Below are positions 23,172 through 30,218 of a stretch of 42,253 nucleotides of DNA, one piece after another. Every line of letters starts with the position of its first letter. Position 1 is the first letter of the stretch. The notes under the pieces were generated by a model. That model ran no database searches and was not told where the DNA came from. It saw only the letters and a list, made by a program, of their open reading frames with translations. Source of the DNA: Ideonella sp. MAG2 (GTDB lineage Bacteria; Pseudomonadota; Gammaproteobacteria; Burkholderiales; Burkholderiaceae_C). The stretch covers positions 767,488 to 809,740 of the forward strand of contig PTEU01000001.1 of the NCBI GenBank assembly GCA_004359425.1. The letters are read 5' to 3'. A program made the position numbers and the translations under genes.

Positions 23172-23767
23172 GCGGGCCCTCCAAAAGCCGCTGACGCCGC
23201 CGAGGCTGCGGATGCAGCGGCCGCCGGGGCACCGACCCGCACCCGCAGATCAAACAGTTGAACCAATTGGCTGCCAACATTCTCTGGCCGCAGACTCAGG
23301 AGCTGTACTTGGGTCACCGCCGGATGGCTCTGTAGCAGCATGACGGTGCGACTCAAGGTGGCTTCGTCAACGGCCTGGCCTTGCAACAGGAGTTCGGACC
23401 CCGTCTCAGCCATCGCCTGCATTTGGGCTTCGCTCAGTCGCAAGCCGGTTTTGGGCAGCACTGCCAACAACGAGGGTAACTGAGCCAAGGCTAAGGCGGG
23501 TTTGGTGTTCGCCACTCGCGGTGCTTGGGCTTGGGCGATCAAGGTTCGGATCTGACTCAAAGCGCTACGTTGGGCTTCGAGCTGCTCTTGCTGAGGTTGC
23601 CACTGGGCCTTCAAGGCCCGCTCGTGCGCCAGGCCGCGCTCAATCCACAGCCGCAGGCCCAGGACCGACACCAGCACGCTGCCAAGCATCACCAGCCAGA
23701 GGTTGCGGCGTCTGCGCTGGAGGCGTTGGGCCTTGTAGGCCGCTGGGATCAGGTCCATCTCATGCAT
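23168..23767 (-). CDS. PilN/MshI2-like pilus assembly protein
   Basis: A 199-residue bitopic inner-membrane protein of the PilN/GspL-C type. The short cytoplasmic N-terminus MHEMDLIPAAYKAQRLQRRRRN contains the conserved D-L-I/N-L-x-P motif that docks onto PilM. One helix follows (LWLVMLGSVLVSVLGLRLWI). A periplasmic coiled segment (KAQWQPQQEQLEAQRSALSQIRTLIAQA) comes next. Last is a ferredoxin-like domain with LSEAQMQAMAETGSELLLQGQAVDEATLSRTVMLL. It ends in an alanine repeat. The start overlaps the PilM stop by 8 bases and its stop overlaps the PilO start by 4. In this family PilN bridges cytoplasmic PilM to PilO. Confidence 0.85.
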   Translation of the reverse strand: MHEMDLIPAAYKAQRLQRRRRNLWLVMLGSVLVSVLGLRLWIERGLAHERALKAQWQPQQEQLEAQRSALSQIRTLIAQAQAPRVANTKPALALAQLPSLLAVLPKTGLRLSEAQMQAMAETGSELLLQGQAVDEATLSRTVMLLQSHPAVTQVQLLSLRPENVGSQLVQLFDLRVRVGAPAAAASAASAASAAFGGPA

Positions 23768-24133
23768 GCTGTCTCCACCCGCGCAATGCGAGGCCGGTGG
23801 CGACCGCCACGCTGGAAACCGGCTCCAGCGCCTCATGCTCCAAGTTGTTGAGGGCCGACTCAAATGGCTCGAAGGGGTTCATCACCTTCACCGGCAAGGA
23901 CAGGCGGCTTTGCAACAGCCTGTCCACGCCCGGGTAGCGGCTGACACTGCCGCATAAAAAGACTTGATCGATCCCCTGGCCGTGGCTGCGCGACGCGGTG
24001 TAGACCAAGGACCCGGTTCAAACTGCACCAGCCGTAGGCTCTCCTGCCCCAGCTCCAAGCCGATGGGTGTGGTGCGCCAGTGCTGGGCTTTGGCCCAATG
24101 GGGAAGGGTGGTGAGGAAGGCAGGCAGGGTCAT
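23760..24133 (-). pseudogene. PilM/MshI-like protein with central part deleted
   Basis: The first 40 or so residues (TPIGLELGQESLRLVQFEPGP) are the N-terminus of an actin-like PilM/MshI, with the phosphate-1 strand G-L-E-L-G-x-x-S. At 24005-24010 the sequence jumps to the C-terminal end in another frame: VYTASRSHGQGIDQVFLCGSVSRYPGVDRLLQ (the actin-like G-G/S-x-x-S region), VKVMNPFEPFESALNN and VATGLALRGW. Normal MshI is about 300 residues, so some 180-200 residues are missing. The residual open frame encodes only 81 residues. The start ATG is at 24131-24133, 73 bases after the adhesin-like prepilin. Confidence 0.85.
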
Positions 24134-24206
24134 GACGCTGGCAAGTGGGCGGCCGCTGCAGTGCCCGGCCTACCGTCATTTCGGCCCGGCACCGCCAGAC
24201 TTGACC

Positions 24207-25694
24207 TCAATACTCGATCACCAACTCCGGTGGTGCGCTCAGCGACTCGCGGCTGAAGAAGGTGAAGCCGATCGTGTTTTCTTGGGCCAGTTGCATCAGC
24301 AAGCCCATATTGCTAGCAGGTGACTGTGCCCAGGCCGTGACCCACTCTTTGGCGTCAATCTCCAGCACGCTATTGGCGCTGGAGCCTTTGGGTAGTTTCA
24401 CCGTGCGTGCGAGGCTGGCCTCGTCCGGGTTGGACAAGGAGGCACCCCATCGCTCCCAATAGCTGTCGGCAGTGCGCTTCACCCAGGTGGCATGGCTTTC
24501 GTTCCAGTCTTGCCAATTGACCCGCAGGACGATGTCCACGTCTGCGCTTGTGGGCTTCTGGTCGGTGGCACCGGCAAAGGTCAGACGCAAAGTGGCCTTT
24601 TTGATCGGTGCATCGGGCGACAAGGTGCTGGTGTCAAACCTCAGCAAGGCCTTTGCATCGCCTTTGGTGCTGGTGTTCGTGTCCGCCAGCTTGAGGGTGT
24701 CGGTGCCGCCATCGTTAAAGCTCATGGCCGCCTCATAAATGGTGGTGTCGGCGATCGGGTCCAAGGTCTGGGTGCTATTGGGTAGGGTGGATCCACAGGG
24801 TGCATGGGCTTTGATGGTCAGCCGCGGTCGCAGGCTGGCGGTGCCGTAGTCGCTGCTGGCCAGGCTGAGACTTTTCAAGGTGTTGGCCCGCAGCACCATG
24901 CCGTGGTTGGGCCAGCGGCCCTTGACCCAACCATCGACCAGCTCGGTGACGCTCCAGCTCAACCAGCCCATCCCTTGCACCGGGCTTGAGGCGACAGGTA
25001 CTGCATGGGCATCGCCGACTTGCTGAACCCAAGCCGTGAGGAAACTCCGAAAGAGAGAGGTGGCTCCCTCAGCCCAGTAGCTCTGAATGCGATGCAAATC
25101 GACAAGCCCGCTTCCTTGCTTGTCGATGATGCGCAGGGACAATTGGGCCGCACTCACATGGCTGCCGTTTGGAATAGCGCTCAAATCAAACTCCAGCAAG
25201 GCTTGGCTGGTCTCGGGTGCCAGGTTGAGGGCAGTACTTCCGGCTTGTGAAAAGATGGAATAGTCTGTGGTGGTGTCTTTGCCATTGCCATCGGGTTGCA
25301 GCACCATGTTTTGGGCACCGCTGTTGTGTATCACCACGGCTTTGCGACTGACGCTGACACGGGCTTGGCCATAGCCGCCCACCGCCGTGATGTCCACCGG
25401 GCTGCCGCTTTTGGCTGAAGCATAGGCGCTGTAGCTGGCCCCATCAAAGTCGCTGGCTGTCAGCGGGGTGCTGGCGGTCGGGTAGTCTCCGCTACAGCCT
25501 TTGAGATGTGCCGAATGCACCAGATGGTTCAGGCCCGCTTCTGCGGCGGCTCGCGCTTTGTCGTAGTCCACGGAGCCCTGCACGCTTTGCGTCAGCAACT
25601 GAGCTTCACGCTGCGTGAGATAGCTGGCCGCAGCCACCAAGGAGAGCAGCAGCAGCACCGGCAGCAGCACATAGCCCCGTCGCCAATGCCTCAT
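24207..25694 (-). CDS. PilX/GspK-like prepilin carrying two DNRLRE-type domains (candidate pilus adhesin)
   Basis: A 495-residue secreted protein. It begins MRHWRRGYVLLPVLLLLSLVAAASYLTQREAQLL, a basic leader and hydrophobic helix as in PilX/GspK minor pilins (G-Y-V-L-L-P-V in place of GFTLIE). A short linker region follows to residue about 105. Two beta-sandwich segments of the DNRLRE type come next, roughly residues 115-290 and 305-495. They show LLEFDLSAIPNGSHVSAAQLSLRI and ALLRFDTSTLSPDAPIKKATLRLTF, and each later has an aromatic segment (IQSYWAEG, WQDWNESHATWV). DNRLRE/CBM96-like modules occur in surface and carbohydrate-linked proteins, so a tip adhesin is plausible. The start overlaps the upstream prepilin stop (ATGA). 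Confidence 0.75.
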   Translation of the reverse strand: MRHWRRGYVLLPVLLLLSLVAAASYLTQREAQLLTQSVQGSVDYDKARAAAEAGLNHLVHSAHLKGCSGDYPTASTPLTASDFDGASYSAYASAKSGSPVDITAVGGYGQARVSVSRKAVVIHNSGAQNMVLQPDGNGKDTTTDYSIFSQAGSTALNLAPETSQALLEFDLSAIPNGSHVSAAQLSLRIIDKQGSGLVDLHRIQSYWAEGATSLFRSFLTAWVQQVGDAHAVPVASSPVQGMGWLSWSVTELVDGWVKGRWPNHGMVLRANTLKSLSLASSDYGTASLRPRLTIKAHAPCGSTLPNSTQTLDPIADTTIYEAAMSFNDGGTDTLKLADTNTSTKGDAKALLRFDTSTLSPDAPIKKATLRLTFAGATDQKPTSADVDIVLRVNWQDWNESHATWVKRTADSYWERWGASLSNPDEASLARTVKLPKGSSANSVLEIDAKEWVTAWAQSPASNMGLLMQLAQENTIGFTFFSRESLSAPPELVIEY

Positions 25695-26203
25695 TCCAGC
25701 AGCCCCTTAATGCGGACGATTTGGGTGATGGTGGGTCCTGTCGTGCCGTCCGGCAAGTTGAGTACCACGGTGACTTCCACACTGGCGGCATCCACGGCCG
25801 TTTGACCGCTGGGGGGAGCCACCGTCAGGCGGCTCACCGAATCGGCGATCACGTCGGTACCACCGCAACCGGTGTCGGACTCTTGCGTCTCCACCAAGGC
25901 CTTGTTGCCGTTGATGCAGAAGCGGCGCGGCGATAGCCACCCTCCGGTGTCGCCGCTGGTGTTGTTCCTCAGGCTGGCGACAGTGGCCGCTTGTGCCGCC
26001 AAGCGCAGCCTTTGAGCCACAAAGGCAGCTTGCGCCTGGGTTTCCATGGCGGAGCTGAGCTTGCGCTTGCTGCTGGTGGCCAAGGCAGCCACATCGCTGA
26101 GGGACAACAGCAGGATGGCACCCATGGCCGTGGCGATGCACAGCTCGATCAGCGTGAAGCCGCGGTTCGGCACGAGCCCACGGTGGACGAGTGAGGCTCT
26201 CAT
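25691..26203 (-). CDS. Type IV prepilin, PilW/MshO-like
   Basis: A 170-residue minor pilin. The leader and methylation site are clear: LVPNRGFTLIELCIATAMGAILLLSLSDVAALAT, with cleavage expected after the Gly and Glu at mature position 5. The rest has KLSSAMETQAQAAFVAQRLRLAAQAATVASLR, a helical continuation, then a beta-rich globular part with two Cys (CING ... DTGCGG) that may form the usual disulphide loop. The ATG at 26201-26203 overlaps the previous stop (ATGA) and the stop overlaps the adhesin-like prepilin start. It belongs to the pseudopilus tip set. Confidence 0.87.
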   Translation of the reverse strand: MRASLVHRGLVPNRGFTLIELCIATAMGAILLLSLSDVAALATSSKRKLSSAMETQAQAAFVAQRLRLAAQAATVASLRNNTSGDTGGWLSPRRFCINGNKALVETQESDTGCGGTDVIADSVSRLTVAPPSGQTAVDAASVEVTVVLNLPDGTTGPTITQIVRIKGLLE

Positions 26204-26622
26204 AGCCATTTGGACTTCAGCGACACCAAGGCGGCGGCAGGGCGATTGTCTTCCCACTTCACTCGAATCAGCAGCAGGCCGGTGTCGGCTGTCGCCACAT
26301 CGCTGCCATTGGTGCGGTAGATCGTGACGATGCGTCGGTCGGGACCTTCGGGGTCTGAGAAGGTCGGGCTGACCGAGGTGGCGGTGTTGCCATCCGCAGC
26401 GTTGGTCTCGGCCAGCAAGGCGCTGTAGGGCCTGGCCTGTACCTCTTCCAACTTGTTGCGCAACGCTGTGTCCGGGTTGGTCAGCGTGGCGCCGCCTGTC
26501 TGGTTCAACAAGCCCGTGCTCAAGGCCTCTAAGGCAGGGGCCAGCAACACCGCCACAAGCACGGCGGCCAGCAAGGCCTCGACATAGGCCAGGCCATAAA
26601 CGAAACCGGGGGGGCTTCTCAT
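26200..26622 (-). CDS. Type IV prepilin-like protein, PilV/MshD-like
   Basis: A 140-residue minor pilin with an altered leader: MRSPPGFVYGLAYVEALLAAVLVAVLLAPALEAL. G-F-V-Y-G-L-A-Y-V-E replaces GFTLIE. The Glu that normally sits at mature position 5 may be the E of YVEALL, so the cleavage site is uncertain. The following region (NTALRNKLEEVQARPYSALLAE here ALRNKLEEVQARPYSALLAE) is the typical PilV helix with its L-x-x-V/LE repeats. GPDRRIVTIYRTNGSD and LLIRVKWEDNRPAAALVSLKS form the C-terminal strands. Start and stop both overlap neighbours by 4 bases. Confidence 0.8.
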   Translation of the reverse strand: MRSPPGFVYGLAYVEALLAAVLVAVLLAPALEALSTGLLNQTGGATLTNPDTALRNKLEEVQARPYSALLAETNAADGNTATSVSPTFSDPEGPDRRIVTIYRTNGSDVATADTGLLLIRVKWEDNRPAAALVSLKSKWL

Positions 26623-27137
26623 GGCCCGCTCACCCGCCCTGTGGCGGGCCACAGAGATACCACACGTTCCCGAGTCTCCAGCTTGAGCACCACTTGGCTG
26701 CCTTGCACCGGGGCCCCTTTGTTGGACTCGGAGGCGACGGCACAGGCTTGGCTGATGGAGCCCGTGGCGTCGAACACCAAGCCTCGATGGCGGTTGCCGT
26801 CGGCCAGCAAGACCTGGGCGTCAAGCGTCATGGCCTTGGTCAAGGGGCTTCGGTTCAACGCGAGCACCATGCTTTGGCGGGTGCGGGGGTCGGTGAGCAA
26901 GGCACCGGGGTTCTTGCAGGTGCCCCAGCGCACTTTCACCGTGTTGGCTTGGGTTTCCATGTCCACCAGCACGGGGCTGCCTTGCAGAATGACTTGCTCG
27001 CGTGCAAAGCGCAGCGCCGAGCGGACTTCGCCCGCAGCAGCGTCCAGCAAGTCAGGCTCGATGGCGCTGCGTGTGGGGATGGCCGCTGCGGCCAAGATGG
27101 CCATCAACATGACCACCACCATCAACTCCAACCAAGG
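26619..27137 (-). pseudogene. GspH/FimT-like prepilin lacking its leader peptide
   Basis: The frame holds LELMVVVMLMAILAAAAIPTR, the hydrophobic helix of a GspH/FimT prepilin with the Glu-5 in place. LLDAAAGEVRSALRFAREQVILQGSPVLVDM is the family's conserved helix-strand. A globular domain with two Cys (GTCKNPG, SQACAVAS) follows, and the tail is VVSLWPATGRVSGP. No leader (basic residues plus G-F-T) and no start codon are left. Immediately upstream (27132-27137) the sequence becomes the 3' part of the GspF gene in another frame. An internal TTG at 27129-27131 could only start a leaderless product. About 170 residues of native sequence remain. Confidence 0.82.
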
Positions 27138-28155
27138 CCAAGCGCTTGGCCAGCTCGCGGTCGTAGTAGTCTGCCACCCGCGTCATCACAGTGGCCAGGT
27201 TGCCGGTGCGCTCACCGGTGTGAATCATTTGCTGCACCATGGCGGGCACAAAGGTGTTGCGCTCAAACCCTTGGGCCAGCCCCGAGCCTTCAGTGACTTG
27301 GCGGCGCAGGTCGATCAAAAAATTGCGGAAGACTCGGTTGGCGACGAAGTCTTGGCAGGCTTTGAGGGCCTCGACTAAGGGCACGCCATGAGCTAATGAC
27401 ATGCCCAAGACGCGCAAGGTTTGGCTGAAGTAGACCTGGAGGTAGATTTCCCGCAGCCCGGGGAGATTGAGTTTGAGGCCGTCAATCTGTAGGCGCACTT
27501 CGTCGCGGCGCATCAGCAACACGCCTGAGATCACCAAGCCCACGACACCCAACAGCAACCACGGCCAGTGGTGCCGCATCAGCTCGGACAACTGCATCAG
27601 AAAGCGCGTGCTCCAAGGCAGTTGGTCGTGAATTTGCGCAAACATCTCGGCGAACTTGGGGAACACACCGACCAGCACAAAGATGATGGTGCCCGCCGAG
27701 AACAGCGTCAGAAAAGCTGGGTAAGACAGGGCCGAAGTCAGCATGCTGCGCAGGCGTTCGGTTCTCTCGTCCAGGTCGAGCAACTGCCGCAGCACTTGGG
27801 GCAGAAAGCCGCCGCGCTCGCCCGCCGCAATCAAGGTCACATAGCTGCTCGGAAAGAAGCTGGGATAGCGGCCCATGGCTTGCGACAGAGGCTGCCCCTC
27901 CAGGACATGGTCCAACAAGCCTTGTAAGAGGGCGGCCATCTCGGGGTCGCGCTCATGGTCACTGAGCTCGCGCAAACCTTCATGCAGGCTCACACCGGTG
28001 TCTTGCAACAGCAAGAGCCGCTCGGTGAACAAAATGCGCTCGGCCAGACCCAGCGGGTGCAGCCGCAGGCCTTGCCGTCGAGCCGGTGCGGCCTGGCGTG
28101 ACGCTGCTTTGCCAGCGGGCTCGTGTGAGGTTGGGGTATGGAGTTCGATGGCCAT
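27132..28155 (-). pseudogene. GspF/MshG-type pilus platform protein, 3' end lost
   Basis: About 340 native residues of a polytopic inner-membrane platform protein that turns with the assembly ATPase. It shows two GspF domains. The first has LAERILFTERLLLLQDTGVSLHEGLREL and FFPSSYVTLIAAGERGGFLPQVLRQLLDLDERTERLRSMLTSALSYPAFL. The second has FSQTLRVLGMSLAHGVPLVEALKACQDFV and FVPAMVQQMIHTGERTGNLATVMTRVADYYDRELAKRL. The family continues about 40 residues with a final membrane helix. Here the sequence departs at 27132-27137 into prepilin DNA in the wrong frame and ends in a nonsense tail. The final helix is needed for function in the family. Confidence 0.87.
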
Positions 28156-28175
28156 GATGGGGCGGCGTTGCGGGG

Positions 28176-30218
28176 TCAGGCGTCGTGGATGACGCGGGCC
28201 ACTTCTTCCAGCGTGGTTCGGCCTTCCAGGGCGCGCTGCACGCCGTCGTCGAACAGGCTTTTTTGGCCCTGAGCCTTGAAGACTTGGCTCAGGCGTTCAC
28301 GCGAGGCCCCTCGGGCCACTTCCGACTGCAAGGCCTCGTCCATCACCAGCAGCTCATGGATGCCAAGGCGACCCTTGTAGCCCGAGTCATAGCACTCGCC
28401 GCAGCCGCGGCCACGGGTCAGGCGGATGGGTTGTTCGCTGCTCCATCCATGGCGGGCCACCACTTCAGGCGCGGCCAAGAACGAGGTTTTGCAACTGGGG
28501 CAGACCTGGCGCACCAGGCGTTGGCCCACCACGCCCACCAGGGCCGAGGCCAAAAGATAGGGCTCCACCCCCATATCGGTGAGGCGAGAAACGGCCCCGA
28601 GCGCGTCATTGGTGTGCAGGGTGGAGAGCACCAAATGGCCGGTCAGCGCCGCCTGCACCGCGATCTCGGCGGTTTGCTTGTCGCGGATTTCGCCCACCAT
28701 CACCACGTCCGGGTCTTGCCGCAGCACGTGTTTGAGCATGCGCGCGAAGTTCAGGCCAATGGCCTCGTTGACTTGGTTCTGGTTGATGATGTCGAGCTGG
28801 TACTCCACCGGGTCCTCAATGGTGACGATATTGGTCTCCATGCTCTTGAGGTGGTTGATGGCGGCATACAGGGTGGTGGTTTTGCCGCTACCCGTGGGGC
28901 CGGTGGCGAGAATCAGGCCGTGGCTGCGTGTCAGCAATTGGCGGAAGGTATCCAGGTTGTGGACGCTCATGCCCAACTTGCCCACATCGAGGATGGACTG
29001 GTTTTTGTCCAGCACTCGCAGCACCACTTTTTCACCATGAATGCCTGGCAGTGAGGAGAAGCGCAGGTCCACCGTGCGGCCTTGGGTGGCCACTTGGATG
29101 CGGCCGTCTTGAGGCAGGCGGCGTTCGGCAATGTCGAGATTGGCCATCACCTTCAGCCGCGAGACGATGGCGGGGTGTAACTCGGCCCGGGGCGTCATGA
29201 CCTGATAGAGCACACCGTCCACCCGAAAGCGCACGCGCGAGCGGCCGCGGGTGATTTCGATATGGATGTCGCTGGCCTTGTCGCGGATGGCGCGCTGGAT
29301 CAAGCCGTTGACCAAATTGATGACCGGGCTGCCACCGGCCAGTTGATCAATCTCGGTGTAATCGTCAGGGATCTGGCTCTCGATCAGTTCCAGGTCGTCC
29401 TGCTGAGCCTCCAGCAGCTCGGGGGTGAAGTCGGTGCCGTCAAAGGCCTCGGTCAGATGGCGGACGATGTCCTCGCGCCGTGCCAGCACCACTCGCACTG
29501 TGCAGCCCGTGAGTGCGGTGATCTCGTCAAACACCGGTACGGCCTGGGGCTCCGCCGTCGCCACGGTCAAGGTCTTATGAACCTTGAACAATGGCAAGAC
29601 TTGCAGGCGTCGCGCCGTGGCTTCAGGCAGCAAGGCGGCGGCGGACTTTTCATACAAGCCGGTGCGTAGGCTGACGGTGGGCAAACCCAGTTGCTCGCCC
29701 AAGGCGCTGAGCAGGTCCTGCTCGCTGATCCAGCCGCGCTCTACCAAAATCTGGCCCATGCGGCGGCCACTCTCTTGCTGCGCCTGTACCGCTGCCGTCA
29801 TGCGTTCAGGCGTGAGAAGTTTGCGGTGCAGCAAGATGTCGCCCAAGCGGCCCAGGGGCGTGGGGGAGGCTGTATGAGGGTCGGCTGCGGTTTGGGGGCT
29901 GTCCGTGGAGGTCACTGCGAGCTGCTCGGCGCAGCCCGTCAGGCTCATGATTTGCTTGACCAGCTCATTGACGTTGACCAGCTCCAGCGTGCCCCCAAAG
30001 GCGCTGACCTGGGCACTGGTGTCCAGCAGAATCTCCAGAGCGCGGCCCCCGATGGCCTGGGTGCGAGAGAGGTCCAGCACCAACTGGATGTGCCGCGCAG
30101 CCAAGCATTCGCCCAGGGCCGACTGCAGGGCGTGCAGGGCGTTGTCTTGGATCAGGGCCCCCGGCGGTGACAAATAGGTCAACGCGCCGAAGCGGCTGGT
30201 GGCAATGCTGTCATCCAT
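28176..30218 (-). CDS. STAS-MshEN-GspE fusion: pilus assembly ATPase
   Basis: A 680-residue cytoplasmic ATPase with an unusual N-terminus. Residues about 8-105 look like a STAS domain: LVLDLSRTQAIGGRALEILL and FGGTLELVNVNELVKQIMSLTG. The usual phospho-acceptor Ser/Thr after the Asp strand is Gly-Gly here. Residues about 120-200 hold two MshEN motifs, RLGDILLHRKLLTPERMTAAVQAQ and RMGQILVERGWISEQDLLSALGEQ, the c-di-GMP-binding pattern of MshE. The GspE core has GPTGSGKTTTLYAA (Walker A), TIEDPVEYQ, DPDVVMVGEIRD (Walker B) and a four-cysteine zinc site (CPSC, CGEC). The start overlaps the HD-GYP stop by 8 bases. It should power pilus extension. Confidence 0.92.
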   Translation of the reverse strand: MDDSIATSRFGALTYLSPPGALIQDNALHALQSALGECLAARHIQLVLDLSRTQAIGGRALEILLDTSAQVSAFGGTLELVNVNELVKQIMSLTGCAEQLAVTSTDSPQTAADPHTASPTPLGRLGDILLHRKLLTPERMTAAVQAQQESGRRMGQILVERGWISEQDLLSALGEQLGLPTVSLRTGLYEKSAAALLPEATARRLQVLPLFKVHKTLTVATAEPQAVPVFDEITALTGCTVRVVLARREDIVRHLTEAFDGTDFTPELLEAQQDDLELIESQIPDDYTEIDQLAGGSPVINLVNGLIQRAIRDKASDIHIEITRGRSRVRFRVDGVLYQVMTPRAELHPAIVSRLKVMANLDIAERRLPQDGRIQVATQGRTVDLRFSSLPGIHGEKVVLRVLDKNQSILDVGKLGMSVHNLDTFRQLLTRSHGLILATGPTGSGKTTTLYAAINHLKSMETNIVTIEDPVEYQLDIINQNQVNEAIGLNFARMLKHVLRQDPDVVMVGEIRDKQTAEIAVQAALTGHLVLSTLHTNDALGAVSRLTDMGVEPYLLASALVGVVGQRLVRQVCPSCKTSFLAAPEVVARHGWSSEQPIRLTRGRGCGECYDSGYKGRLGIHELLVMDEALQSEVARGASRERLSQVFKAQGQKSLFDDGVQRALEGRTTLEEVARVIHDA

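Noticed and set aside
1422..27137. Reading the broken genes as simple sequencing frameshifts
   Set aside because: At each joint a substantial block of conserved family sequence is missing, not one or two bases, so a frameshift alone cannot explain them.
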